Assembly: GCF_000157895.3 (NCBI RefSeq)
Contig: NC_022663.1
Coordinates: forward strand, 4,960,001 to 5,024,000
Direction: 5' to 3'
From: Mycobacterium kansasii ATCC 12478
Lineage (GTDB): Bacteria; Actinomycetota; Actinomycetes; Mycobacteriales; Mycobacteriaceae
DNA: 64,000 nucleotides
Both the position numbers and the translations under genes were made by a program. The notes under the pieces are model-generated. The model worked only from the letters and a program-made list of their open reading frames with translations. It searched no databases and was not told where the DNA came from. Shown here one piece after another: positions 7,980 to 16,593 of the stretch. The number at the start of each line of letters is the position of its first letter. Positions within the stretch are counted from its first letter, which is position 1.

Positions 7980-9197
7980 GTGGCCACCCAACCGACTGCG
8001 GAACTTTACTACGATCCGTTCGACTTCGACATCGACGACGATCCGTATCCGGTGTGGAAACGGATGCGGGCCTAGGCGGCCTAAGCCCCACTGTATTTCA
8101 ACGACAAGTACAACTTCTATGCGTTGAGTCGGCACGACGACGTGGCAGCCGCACTGCATGATTGGCAGACGTATCGGTCGGGACGGGGCACCACGGCCGA
8201 CATCTTGTTCAGCGCCATCGAAGTTCCGCCGGGAATCCCGCTGTTCGAGGATCCGCCGCTGCACGATCTGCACCGGCGCTTGTTGTCGCGGGTTTTCACC
8301 CTCCGGCGGATGCTGGCCGTCGACGGACTGGTGCGTGAATTCTGTTGTCGCGCATTGGATCCGCTTCGCGATTCGGACGGGTTCGACTTCGTCGCCGATC
8401 TGGGGGCGATCAAGCCGATGCGCACCATCGGCTATCTGCTGGGCATCCCCGAGGAGGCGCGACAGCTGATCCGTGACCGCAACGACAAGAACCTCGCGGT
8501 CGGACCGCGACGAGAGGGGATCAGCCCGACGATCTTCGAGGATTCGATGGCGATGTTCGCCGAGTACATCGAGTGGCGGGCGACGCATCCCTCCGACGAT
8601 CTGATGACAGATCTGCTCAACGCGGAAGTCGACGAACCAGACGGATCCCGGCGGCGCCTCGAACGCAACGAAGTTTTGGCCTACACCGCGATGATCGCGG
8701 GTGCCGGCAACGAAACCACCGCGCCGCTGATCGGTTTCATGGGCCAACTGCTCGGCGAGCACCCCGGCCGACGACGACAGCTCGTCGCGGATCCGCACCT
8801 GATCGCCTCAGCGGTCGAGGAGACCCTGCGCTACGAGCCGCCGTCGCCGGTGCAGGCGCGCTACGTCGCTCGCAACGTCGAGCTGTACGGGCACACCGTG
8901 ACCGAGGGCTCCTACATGCTGCTGCTCAATGGTTCGGCGAATCGGGACGAGACGAGATTCAGCGAGCCGGATCGCTACGACATCCACCGCAAAGGTGGCC
9001 ATTTGAGCTTCGGGCTGGGACTGCATTTCTGCCTCGGCTCGGCGCTGGCGCGCCTGGAGGCGCGGGTCGCATTCGAAGAGGTCCTCAAGCGATGGACCGA
9101 CTGGGAGGTCGACTACGACAACGCCAGCAGGGCACGGACGTCCAGTGTGCGGGGCTGGGCGCGACTGCCGGTCAAGACCGTTGGGGCCAAGCCCTGA
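7980..9197 (+). pseudogene. Cytochrome P450 interrupted by two in-frame stops near codon 32
   Basis: From GTG 7980 the frame encodes a normal P450 N-terminus (LYYDPFDFDIDDDPYPVWKR), then TAG at 8073 and TAA at 8082, then resumes as APLYFNDKYNFYALSRHDDV to the true end at 9197. Without the stops it would be ~405 residues with I-helix AGAGNETT, the ExxR pair Glu281/Arg284 and the haem ligand Cys351 in FGLGLHFCLG. The stops lie in a 9-base tandem near-duplication (GGCCTAGGC GGCCTAAGC, 8069-8086). Translation from TTG 8124 would lose the first ~48 residues, including the N-terminal substrate-channel region. Probably inactive or N-terminally truncated, unless the stops are sequencing errors. Confidence 0.8.
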
Positions 9198-9212
9198 TCA
9201 ATGCGAAGCGGG

Positions 9213-9626
9213 TCAGCGGTGGCCGGGCGCGTTGGGGTTGCAGTCGATGCGATCGGGGATGTAGCAATCCGGAATGATCCAGTCGCTGAGCGGATCCTTG
9301 GGATTGACACGCACCGAACCTTTCGGCAGCTCAGGAGCTTTGCCCGGCTCGAGAGTGAAGGTATTGGAGAAGATGGCCGGCTGATCCCGGGCCAACCGGA
9401 GCAGCACCCCGCCCTGCCGGACGCAGATAAGTCCAACGGCCGGCGGCTCTTTGGACGGGTCCGGCATCGCCTCCGAGCTCGGGTAGACGAGGTTGCACAG
9501 ATCCTGGGCGCTGAGGATGTGGTACGGGGGGTCGTCGGCCTGCACCGGCGGAGCGACCAGCAGCCCCGCTCCGAGAACACCCATTCCTATTGCGCCTACG
9601 GCGAGTTCCCGAAACATGTCCACCAC
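9213..9626 (-). CDS. Secreted protein of unknown function
   Basis: A 137-residue protein with a signal peptide (VGAIGMGVLGAGLLVAPPV, cleavage after VQA-DD). The mature part contains four cysteines (DLCNLVYP, GLICVRQ, DCYIPDRIDC), likely two disulfides, and is Pro-rich, typical of mycobacterial secreted hypotheticals. No catalytic motif is recognised. Starts at 9626 and 9617 are both possible. It is convergent with the P450 gene and lies close after the glycoside hydrolase on the same strand. Confidence 0.7.
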   Translation of the reverse strand: MVDMFRELAVGAIGMGVLGAGLLVAPPVQADDPPYHILSAQDLCNLVYPSSEAMPDPSKEPPAVGLICVRQGGVLLRLARDQPAIFSNTFTLEPGKAPELPKGSVRVNPKDPLSDWIIPDCYIPDRIDCNPNAPGHR

Positions 9627-9720
9627 CTCGTGGTTGTGCGCGACTCACCGGAATCATAGCGGTCGGAGGCGCGTCGCGGAACAATTTGCTTTCTCACCCC
9701 TGCAGCGATGTCGCCCAGCG

Positions 9721-10902
9721 TTATTCCTGCTGGACGCCGGTCAGCTTGCGAATCGTTTGGAGTTCGCCGTCCTGATAGGCCCGCCCGTTCGGCCGCAGCA
9801 GGTCGCTGAACCACACCTTCGGTGGCGTACGGTACGGGTGATCCCACGAGTCCCACGGCAGGTACGTCTGGGTCTTTCCGGCGACCATACCCCAGTTGAA
9901 CGCTCCAACGTTGTGCCGCTTGGCAATTGGCAGAATTCCCTCGACCGTGCTGCCCCGGGTGCGGGCCAGGTATTCGGTGCAGACGACCGGGCGCCCCAGT
10001 GGCGAAAGTTCGGCGATCCGGGCTTCGAAGTCGGCCGGCGCGGCATAGCTGTGGAAGGTGATCACGTCCGAGTTGTCCAGTTGGATGCCGCTGATCGTGC
10101 TGCGTTGTCCGGGGTCAGCCCAGTTTCCTTGCCAGACCCCACTGGTCAACGGCTGAGCAGGATCGACTGCCCGCGCCCACCGGAACACCTGGGGCAGCAA
10201 GTCGGCGACCAGCGCCAGTTTGTCACTGCGCTCCACCTTGCGATACACGCGTGCGGGATTGTCGGGTTCGTTCCACAGGTCCCAACCCAAAACCCGGTCG
10301 TCACTGCGGAACTGGCCCACGACTCCGGTGACATAGTCGTGAAGCACGCTGACGTAGCGGCGATCACCGAGGTGTTCGGCACCCGGGCTTTGCACCCACC
10401 CGGAGTTGTGCACCCCGGGCCTCGGCGGGCGCTGACGGCCCGGCCTGGGGAACGGGTCCCAGCACGAGTCGAACAATACGAAAAGCGGCTTGATGCCGTG
10501 ACGCGCGGCGATCGCGACGAACTGCGCGAGACGCCCTTGGAAGCCTTGGCGGTCCTGGGCCCACAGTTGGTCGTGGAGAAAGACCCGCATCGTGTTGAAC
10601 CCGAGTGACCGCGCCGCGGCGAGCTCGCCGTCGATGCGCCGTGAGTCATAGGTGCCCGGCTGGAACATCTCCAGCTGGTTGACGGCGTTGGACGTGATGT
10701 AGTTGGCGCCGACGAGCCAGCCCTGCGCTTGATACCAGCTGTTGGCACGCTCGGCCGGCCACCGGCCCGGTTCGGCACCGGCGCGCCCGGCTGTGGCCAC
10801 CGCCGTGCCCGCTGCCAGCAGCAGCGGTAGCTTCAGCGCGGTCCGACGGTCCACGGAAAAACCATAATTTCGCCAGTTGATCCGTATGGCGTTGGTCAGC
10901 AA
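9721..10902 (-). CDS. Tat-exported glycoside hydrolase, cellulase/GH5-like
   Basis: A TIM-barrel glycosidase of the clan GH-A/GH5 type. The N-terminus carries a twin-arginine motif (VDRRTALKLPLLLAAG) with cleavage near GRAGA-EP. Strand landmarks are GFNTMRVFLH, then GWDLWNEPDNP with the acid/base Glu, and GRPVVCTEYLAR with the nucleophile Glu near the end, so both catalytic glutamates are present. Mycobacterial homologues are annotated as cellulase or beta-xylanase; H37Rv Rv3096 holds the equivalent place next to an HxlR regulator and lipY. The start is uncertain: GTG at the VDRR position gives a more usual Tat peptide than the longer frame from 10902. The polysaccharide substrate is unknown. 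Confidence 0.82.
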   Translation of the reverse strand: MLTNAIRINWRNYGFSVDRRTALKLPLLLAAGTAVATAGRAGAEPGRWPAERANSWYQAQGWLVGANYITSNAVNQLEMFQPGTYDSRRIDGELAAARSLGFNTMRVFLHDQLWAQDRQGFQGRLAQFVAIAARHGIKPLFVLFDSCWDPFPRPGRQRPPRPGVHNSGWVQSPGAEHLGDRRYVSVLHDYVTGVVGQFRSDDRVLGWDLWNEPDNPARVYRKVERSDKLALVADLLPQVFRWARAVDPAQPLTSGVWQGNWADPGQRSTISGIQLDNSDVITFHSYAAPADFEARIAELSPLGRPVVCTEYLARTRGSTVEGILPIAKRHNVGAFNWGMVAGKTQTYLPWDSWDHPYRTPPKVWFSDLLRPNGRAYQDGELQTIRKLTGVQQE

Positions 10903-10973
10903 CGTGTTTGGAGTTGCTTATCGATTCGAAACGTTTGAGGTTGGGAATCGTTACTTGCGTTGTGCGGCGGCGC

Positions 10974-11453
10974 TTACCGCGATGCCGACAGCCTGTCGCG
11001 AAATCCCGGGCCGGCCTCGGGGGTCACGTTGCGTGCGGTGATCTCTTCACCGCAGTGCATGCAGACCAGGCGGGGGTCGACCAATTCGCCGCAGGTGTGG
11101 TGTCGCAGCATGATCGGCGGGCCGTCAGGGTGGGGCAAATGCTCGTCGCCCCACCGCATGAGCACGACGATCGCTGCGAAGAGCTCGCGGCCGGCCTCGG
11201 TGAGCCGGTACTCGTGCCGTTCGGGATCGCGGGAGTAGGGGACGCGGTCGAGAAGGCCGACGTCGACGAGCATCCGCAGCCGCGACGACAGGGTGGGGCG
11301 CGGGATGTTGAGGTTGCGGGCGAGCTGGCCGAAGCGCTGCACCCCGAAGAACGCCTCACGCAGGATGAGCAGCGTCCAGCGCTCACCGACCAACTCGAGG
11401 GCCCGTCCGACCGACTCGCCGTCGAAGCGATGGGACAACTCGGCGGGGTGCAT
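10974..11453 (-). CDS. HxlR-family winged-helix regulator
   Basis: A 159-residue MarR/HxlR-type repressor. The winged helix is clear (ALELVGERWTLLILREAFFG, then RNLNIPRPTLSSRLRMLVDV) and the usual YRLTEAGREL strand follows. The C-terminus has a CxxC-containing segment (LVCMHCGEEI) that could bind a metal or act as a redox switch, with another Cys in HHTCGEL. It is divergent from the acyl-CoA-dehydrogenase/LLM pair, which it probably represses. The same divergent arrangement (Rv3095 and Rv3093c-Rv3094c) exists in M. tuberculosis, as I recall it. Confidence 0.88.
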   Translation of the reverse strand: MHPAELSHRFDGESVGRALELVGERWTLLILREAFFGVQRFGQLARNLNIPRPTLSSRLRMLVDVGLLDRVPYSRDPERHEYRLTEAGRELFAAIVVLMRWGDEHLPHPDGPPIMLRHHTCGELVDPRLVCMHCGEEITARNVTPEAGPGFRDRLSASR

Positions 11454-11539
11454 AGTTCAATGACTTTACCGGTTCAATTACTGAACCGACAGGAGTAAGT
11501 TGATTGAACCGCCGCCGTCACCGTCACCAGGAGCCGTCG

Positions 11540-12682
11540 ATGAATCACCGCGACGCCGAGATCGAGAACCTTGCCGAGAAGATCGCACTCTCGGCTCGCG
11601 AACTTTCCGGGCAGATCGACCACGATCGCCGACTTCCCGACGAACTCGTGGCCAGCCTGAATGGGGCCGGCCTGCTGCGCGCCACTATGCCCCGCGAGGT
11701 CGACGCGTTGGAGTTGGCACCGGGAGTGGCGCTGCGGTGCGCCGAAGCGATCGCGCGCGGTGACGCCTCCGCGGGATGGTGCGTGTCGATCGCTATCACC
11801 AGCGCACTGCTGGTCGCCTACCTGCCGGCGTCCAGCCGCGAGGAGATGTTCGGCGGCGGGCCGCGAAACGGGCACGGTGTCGCGGCCGGGGTATGGGCCC
11901 CGCGGGGCACGGCGCGCTCCGTTGACGGCGGCGTCGTGGTGTCCGGGCGCTGGCCGTTCTGCAGCGGGATCAGCCACGCGGACATGATGTTCGCCGGTTG
12001 CTTCATCGACGATCAGCGGGTGCCCTCCGTCGTCGCGTTGCCCAAAGCGGACCTGAAGGTCCTCGACACCTGGCACACCCTGGGCCTGCGGGGCACGGGC
12101 AGCCACGACAGCGTCGCCGACGACGTTTTCGTGCCCGCCGACCGGGTGCTCTCGGTGTTCGACGGGCCCGTCCTCGACCGGCCGCTGTATCGCTTTCCGG
12201 TGTTCGGCTTCTTCGCGTTGTCGATCGGCGCCGCCGCGCTGGGCAATGCCCGGGCCGCGATCGACGACCTGGTCGAACTGGCCGGTGGAAAAAAGGGGCT
12301 GGGCTCCGCGCGCACCCTGGCCGAGCGCCCGTCGACCCAGGCGGCGGTGGCGACCGCCGAAGCGGCGCTGGGAGCCGCTCGCGCGCTGTATTACCAGGCA
12401 ATCGACGCGGCCTGGCAGGCCAGCCACGACACCGAGCCGGTGCCGGTGGCGTTGCGCAACCGGCTGCGGCTGGCGGCCACGCATGCGGCGCGGACCTCGG
12501 CCGACGTGGTGCGCACCATGTACGACCTGGCGGGCGGAACCGCCATCTACGACAGTTCACCACTGCAGCGCCGGTTCCGGGACGCCTTCACCGCCACCGC
12601 CCACTTCCAGGTCAACGAGGCCTCCCGCGAGCTGCCCGGCCGGCTGCTGCTCGACCAGCCCGCCGACGTGTCGATGCTGTGA
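11540..12682 (+). CDS. Acyl-CoA dehydrogenase-fold flavin monooxygenase-like protein
   Basis: A 380-residue protein of the acyl-CoA dehydrogenase fold, closest in layout to flavin-dependent hydroxylases such as HsaA. The N-terminal helical domain is followed by the beta domain (SGRWPFCSGISHADMMFAG, DTWHTLGLRGTGSHD) and C-terminal helices ending SPLQRRFRDAFTATAHFQVN, where the HsaA-type group ends alike. The catalytic Glu of true acyl-CoA dehydrogenases is not evident, which favours a monooxygenase. ATG 11540 is chosen for AGGAG upstream. Its stop overlaps the LLM gene (GTGA), so the two are coupled and may form a reductase/oxygenase pair; that is inference. Confidence 0.75.
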   Translation: MNHRDAEIENLAEKIALSARELSGQIDHDRRLPDELVASLNGAGLLRATMPREVDALELAPGVALRCAEAIARGDASAGWCVSIAITSALLVAYLPASSREEMFGGGPRNGHGVAAGVWAPRGTARSVDGGVVVSGRWPFCSGISHADMMFAGCFIDDQRVPSVVALPKADLKVLDTWHTLGLRGTGSHDSVADDVFVPADRVLSVFDGPVLDRPLYRFPVFGFFALSIGAAALGNARAAIDDLVELAGGKKGLGSARTLAERPSTQAAVATAEAALGAARALYYQAIDAAWQASHDTEPVPVALRNRLRLAATHAARTSADVVRTMYDLAGGTAIYDSSPLQRRFRDAFTATAHFQVNEASRELPGRLLLDQPADVSML

Positions 12683-13677
12683 GCGGCATCGACGTCGAGG
12701 TCGTCCTGCCGTTTTGGCTGGACCGGCCCGACCACGAAGCAATCGAAGTCGCGCTGGCGGCCTCCGACGCGGGCTTCGACGGCCTCTGGATCGGCGAGAT
12801 GGCCACCTATGACGCGTTCGCGCTGGCCACCGCGGTCGGAATGCGGGCGCCCCACCTGACCCTGAAAATCGGCCCGCTGGCCGTCGGTGTCCGCGGCCCG
12901 GTGACACTGGCGCTGGGCGTCGCCTCGGTTGCCGCCCTCACCGGCAATCGGGTCGACCTTGCCCTGGGGGCGTCCAGTCCGGCGATCGTGAGTGGCTGGC
13001 ACAACCGCCAGTGGGCACACCATGTGCCGGTCATGCGCGAAACCATCGAATGCCTGCGGCCGATATTGGCCGGCGAGCGCGTCGACTACGCCGGCCGGCA
13101 CGTCAGCAGCCACGGTTTCCGGCTCCGCGACGCACCGCCCGATACCCGAATTGCGTTGGGGGCGTTCGGTCCCGGCATGATCCGGCTGGCGGCCCGGCAC
13201 GCCGACGAAGTGGTGCTCAACCTCGCGTCGCCGGCGCGCGTCGCGCAGGTTCGGGAGGTCCTCGACACAGAAGCCGCCGCGGTCCGCCGTCCCGCGCCGC
13301 GCCTGACGGCCTGGGTGCCGGTCGCGGTCAACCCGGGTGCTGCCGCGCACGCGCAGGTGGCGGCTCAGCTGGCCGTGTATCTCGCGCCGCCCGGCTACGG
13401 CGAAATGTTCGCCGCGCTGGGCTTCGGCGACCTCGTCCGCAGCGCGCGCACCGGCGCAACCCGACGCGAACTGGCGGCGGCCGTCCCCGTCGAACTGCTC
13501 GATCAGGTGGGTGCGCTGGGCGGTGCCGACGAGGTCGCAGCTCGGCTGCGGGCCTATCACGACGCCGGTGCCGACTGCGTCGCCGTCGTGCCCTCGACAG
13601 CCGAAGACCCCGGTGGCCGGATGACGCTGCGCACTGTCCGGGAGATCGTGCCCCTGGTCGACAGTCCTGCCGAGTAG
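12679..13677 (+). CDS. LLM-class (F420-type) oxidoreductase
   Basis: A 332-residue luciferase-like TIM-barrel protein. Landmarks are DAGFDGLWIGEMATYDAF, GVASVAALTGNRVDLALG and GAFGPGMIRLAARHADEVVL, as in F420-dependent mycobacterial members (TIGR03857-like). It starts at GTG 12679, overlapping the upstream stop by four bases, so it is translationally coupled to the HsaA-like protein. H37Rv Rv3093c-Rv3094c is the matching pair. Whether it uses F420 or FMN cannot be told from the sequence. It ends at a strong hairpin. Confidence 0.85.
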   Translation: MSGIDVEVVLPFWLDRPDHEAIEVALAASDAGFDGLWIGEMATYDAFALATAVGMRAPHLTLKIGPLAVGVRGPVTLALGVASVAALTGNRVDLALGASSPAIVSGWHNRQWAHHVPVMRETIECLRPILAGERVDYAGRHVSSHGFRLRDAPPDTRIALGAFGPGMIRLAARHADEVVLNLASPARVAQVREVLDTEAAAVRRPAPRLTAWVPVAVNPGAAAHAQVAAQLAVYLAPPGYGEMFAALGFGDLVRSARTGATRRELAAAVPVELLDQVGALGGADEVAARLRAYHDAGADCVAVVPSTAEDPGGRMTLRTVREIVPLVDSPAE

Positions 13678-13696
13678 CCCGATCCCCGGATCGGGC
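13677..13696 (+). terminator. Perfect hairpin at the end of the LLM operon
   Basis: A perfect 9-base-pair inverted repeat (GCCCGATCC, CC, GGATCGGGC) overlaps the last base of the TAG stop. There is no U-tract, consistent with mycobacterial tract-less terminators. Confidence 0.6.
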
Positions 13697-14087
13697 GGTC
13701 GGCGTCCCTGCTGAGTGTCGGCCCCCATCGTTAGACCCGCTGCGGAGGTCGCCTTGACGCTCGCAGGGGCGTCGACGGCCATGGGCTGGTTTCGTGGTTC
13801 GGCGACGGCATCGCGGACCGATGTGGTGCCCGCGCGGGGCCGAAGTCGCGCATGTTGGCAGTAAGCGCGGGTTTAGCCGCTGCGACTTCGGGCGAAGTCT
13901 CAGGCATGCCCGAGACGACCGAACTGATGGTGGCTCACCTCGGCGGCAGCGCAATCACTCGAACGTGCGCAGACCGCGGCGCCGAGGCGATCGTGGCGAA
14001 CGGCGCCGGCTTCGCGGGCTTAGCCGGCTTAGCCGACGGTCAAGTGCAACGGCAAACGGTAACCTCGATCGCCATGGGGGAGACCCG
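13697..14087. other. Intergenic stretch with one doubtful small ORF
   Basis: About 390 bases between the LLM operon and the DUF808 gene. A plus-strand frame from 13852 (or ATG 13907) ends at 14091 and overlaps the DUF808 ATG as ATGA, which could be a coupled leader peptide. It has no ribosome site and an ordinary low-complexity Ala/Gly composition, so it is not called as a gene. Nothing else is recognised. Confidence 0.3.
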
Positions 14088-15014
14088 ATGAGCGCGGGGC
14101 TGTTCGGCCTCCTGGACGACGTCGCGGCCCTGGCGCGGCTGGCCGCGGCCTCGGTCGACGACATCGGCAGCGCCGCCGGCCACGCAAGCGTCAAGGCCGC
14201 CGGGGTGGTCGTCGACGACACCGCGGTCACCCCGCAATACGTGCACGGGATCGCCGCCGAGCGCGAACTGCCGATCATCAAGCGCATTGCGATCGGATCG
14301 CTGCGCAACAAGCTGCTGATCATCCTGCCGGCCGCGATGCTGCTGAGTCAGTTCGTTCCATGGCTGCTGACCCCGATCCTGATGCTGGGCGCCACCTACC
14401 TCTGCTATGAGGGTGCCGAAAAAGCCTGGGGCAGCATCCGCGGTCATGATTCCGAGGCCGGCGCGGCCAGCGAGCAGGAGGTGGTGAGCGGCGCAGTCCG
14501 GACCGACCTGATCCTGTCGGCCGAGATCATGGTGATCGCCCTCAACGAGGTGGCCAGCCAGAGGTTCTTGCCGCGGCTCGTCATCCTCGTCGTTGTTGCC
14601 CTGATCATCACCGCAGTGGTGTATGGGGCCGTCGGCGCCATCGTCAAGATGGACGACGTGGGCCTGCGGCTCGCCGAAACCGGATCCCGGTTGGGCCGGC
14701 AGGTCGGCCGGGGCCTGGTCGCCGCGATGCCGAGACTGCTCTCAGCGCTCGCGACGGTCGGGACGGTGGCCATGCTGTGGGTGGGCGGTCACATCCTGTT
14801 GGTCGGCAGCGACCGCGTCGGCTGGCACCTGCCGTACGCATTGATTCACCACGTCGAGGAGCAGGTGCGCCACGCTACGGGATCCGCGGGCGCGGTGCTG
14901 GCCTGGCTGGTCGACACGGGGGCGTCGGCAGTCATCGGATTGGCCGTCGGAGCCATGGTCGTGCCATTGGTGCATGTGCTGCCGTTTCGGCGGGACGGTC
15001 GTGCCGCCGGTTAG
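14088..15014 (+). CDS. DUF808 (YedI-like) inner-membrane protein
   Basis: A 308-residue polytopic membrane protein of the DUF808 family. The N-terminus SAGLFGLLDDVAALARLAAA, the VVVDDTAVTPQYVHG segment and IGSLRNKLLIILPAAMLLSQ are characteristic, and about six hydrophobic helices follow. The function is unknown; E. coli YedI is the usual reference. ATG 14088 has GGGGGAGA upstream. Its stop overlaps by four bases the stop of the convergent SDR gene. Rv3092c is the likely H37Rv counterpart. Confidence 0.88.
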   Translation: MSAGLFGLLDDVAALARLAAASVDDIGSAAGHASVKAAGVVVDDTAVTPQYVHGIAAERELPIIKRIAIGSLRNKLLIILPAAMLLSQFVPWLLTPILMLGATYLCYEGAEKAWGSIRGHDSEAGAASEQEVVSGAVRTDLILSAEIMVIALNEVASQRFLPRLVILVVVALIITAVVYGAVGAIVKMDDVGLRLAETGSRLGRQVGRGLVAAMPRLLSALATVGTVAMLWVGGHILLVGSDRVGWHLPYALIHHVEEQVRHATGSAGAVLAWLVDTGASAVIGLAVGAMVVPLVHVLPFRRDGRAAG

Positions 15015-15814
15015 ATGAAGTCCGAACCGCCGTCGACGTTCACCGTTGCGCCGGTGACATAGCCGTTGCGCCGCGACACCAGGTAAGCGGTGATCGAGGC
15101 GACCTCCTCGGGAAGACCGGCGCGGCCCAGATCGCATGGGTGGTGAAAATGCTTGTCGATCCAGGTCATAACGTCGTGCGGATCGGTGGCATCCAGGCCG
15201 TCGGCGGCCAGGACATCGTTGAGCTGTTCGGTGAAGCTGGCCGTGACGATGGTCCCCGGGCACACGCAGTTGACCAGAATGCCGTCCTTGGCAAGGCTTT
15301 TCGACAAGTTCTTGGTGACACTGGACAGCGCCGCCTTCGATGCGGTGTAGGCGACCAGGCGCGGACTTTGGCGCTGAATAGAGTGCGCGGACAGCGTGAC
15401 GACGCGAGCCCAGTCCGCAGCCCGCAGCAAGGGCAAGGCCGCGCGAATCGAACGGACACCCGACATGGTGCCCAGCGTGAACGCGGCATCCCAGGCCGCA
15501 TCGTCCAGCTCTTCGAAATACCCGGCGCCCGGTCCGATCGTGTGGACCAAGCAATTCAGCTGTCCCCAGCGCTCGGAGACTTCGGCGAAGGCATCGGTGA
15601 TGGCGGTGGCGTCGGCCATGTCCGCACTGATCCCGACGGCATCCGGGGCGCCGGCCGTGCGGAGCCTGTCGACGGCCGCGTCGAGCGCCGCCCGGCCCCT
15701 GGCCATGACGGCCACACTGGCTCCTTCGGCGGCAAGGGTTTCCGCGATGGCCAGCCCCATACCCTTGCTGCCCCCGGTGACGACAGCCTTCGATCCGGTG
15801 AAGCCGAGGTCCAT
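15011..15814 (-). CDS. Short-chain dehydrogenase/reductase
   Basis: A classical SDR of 267 residues. The Rossmann motif TGGSKGMG is at ~14-21, the usual NAG is replaced by HTIGPGAG, and catalytic residues are Ser in TLSAHSIQ and the YxxxK pair in YTASKAAL. The C-terminus YVTGATVNVDGGSDFI is standard. It would oxidise or reduce an alcohol/ketone with NAD(P); the substrate is unknown. It is followed by a four-base overlap with the convergent DUF808 gene and preceded on the same strand by a TetR regulator across a 21-base gap, so the two are probably co-transcribed. Confidence 0.88.
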   Translation of the reverse strand: MDLGFTGSKAVVTGGSKGMGLAIAETLAAEGASVAVMARGRAALDAAVDRLRTAGAPDAVGISADMADATAITDAFAEVSERWGQLNCLVHTIGPGAGYFEELDDAAWDAAFTLGTMSGVRSIRAALPLLRAADWARVVTLSAHSIQRQSPRLVAYTASKAALSSVTKNLSKSLAKDGILVNCVCPGTIVTASFTEQLNDVLAADGLDATDPHDVMTWIDKHFHHPCDLGRAGLPEEVASITAYLVSRRNGYVTGATVNVDGGSDFI

Positions 15815-15835
15815 TGCACTTTCTTAGCAGGCGGC

Positions 15836-16549
15836 TTAGCAGCCGGTGCCTGCCACTTCGGCGATGGTGTTCGACGCCACGCCCAACCCGCGCAGACAGA
15901 ACCGGACGGTGCGTTCCCGAACGCCGTCGCGCTCACAATTGCCCGATGCCCACTGCTGTTCGGTGCTGGCCCAGACCACGCCCTGGATGGATTGCGCCTC
16001 GTCCACCGGATGGATGTCGTGAAACAGGTTCTGCTGCAGGCCCAGATGAAGCTGTTCGATCAGCGGCTTGAGAGTCTCGACGTAGGCCGGCGCAACGAGC
16101 TCGGGGGTGTTGAGCATGTGTGATTGGGCCTCCACCGACAGGTGGCGCAGGTCGGCCTTCACGTTCTCGTCGAAGGCCAGGTCGAGTCGGGCGTCGATCC
16201 AGGCGGCCACCGCCTCGACCGGGTTGGCGGCCTTGGCCATATGGGTTCGCAGCCGCGTTGCTTCAACACGCGCCACTTCGAGGAAAACCGCCGCAACCAG
16301 TTGGTCTTTCGATTCGAAATGCCGGTAGAAGGCGCGGGTGCTCAGCTGCGCCCGGTCCAAGACGGTGGCGACGTTGAGCCCTCGCACCCCGTGTTCGCGC
16401 ACCGACATCGAGGCGGCGACCAGGATGGCGCGCCGAATGCCGGGGTCCGGAGCGAGTTTGTGTCGGCGCCGGGTAAGCCGGCCGCTGAGGTTGGTGAGTT
16501 GGCGGGAATTCCGGCTACTCGGATCCGTCATAGATGCGTAGGTACCCAT
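15836..16549 (-). CDS. TetR-family transcriptional regulator
   Basis: A regulator of about 237 residues with a basic, Arg-rich N-terminal extension, then the TetR helix-turn-helix (AILVAASMSVREHGVRGLNV, RAQLSTRAFYRHFESKDQL) and a helical ligand-binding domain. ATG 16549 and ATG 16531 are both in frame; neither has a clear ribosome site. It lies just upstream of the SDR on the same strand, so it may regulate its own operon. Confidence 0.85.
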   Translation of the reverse strand: MGTYASMTDPSSRNSRQLTNLSGRLTRRRHKLAPDPGIRRAILVAASMSVREHGVRGLNVATVLDRAQLSTRAFYRHFESKDQLVAAVFLEVARVEATRLRTHMAKAANPVEAVAAWIDARLDLAFDENVKADLRHLSVEAQSHMLNTPELVAPAYVETLKPLIEQLHLGLQQNLFHDIHPVDEAQSIQGVVWASTEQQWASGNCERDGVRERTVRFCLRGLGVASNTIAEVAGTGC

Positions 16550-16593
16550 CGCGCGGTCCGCGAACACCCCGACGAGAGTCGTTCCGGGAAACG

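Noticed and set aside
8124..9197. P450 annotated as a complete gene from TTG 8124
   Set aside because: The upstream frame encodes a normal P450 N-terminus up to the two stops, so the TTG start is a by-product of the interruption.
13852..14091. 79-residue frame overlapping the DUF808 start
   Set aside because: The ATGA overlap is tempting, but there is no ribosome site and no recognisable protein character.
14777..16123. Plus-strand open frame of ~450 codons
   Set aside because: It covers the 3' end of the DUF808 gene and runs antisense to the SDR and TetR genes; composition is that of a shadow frame.
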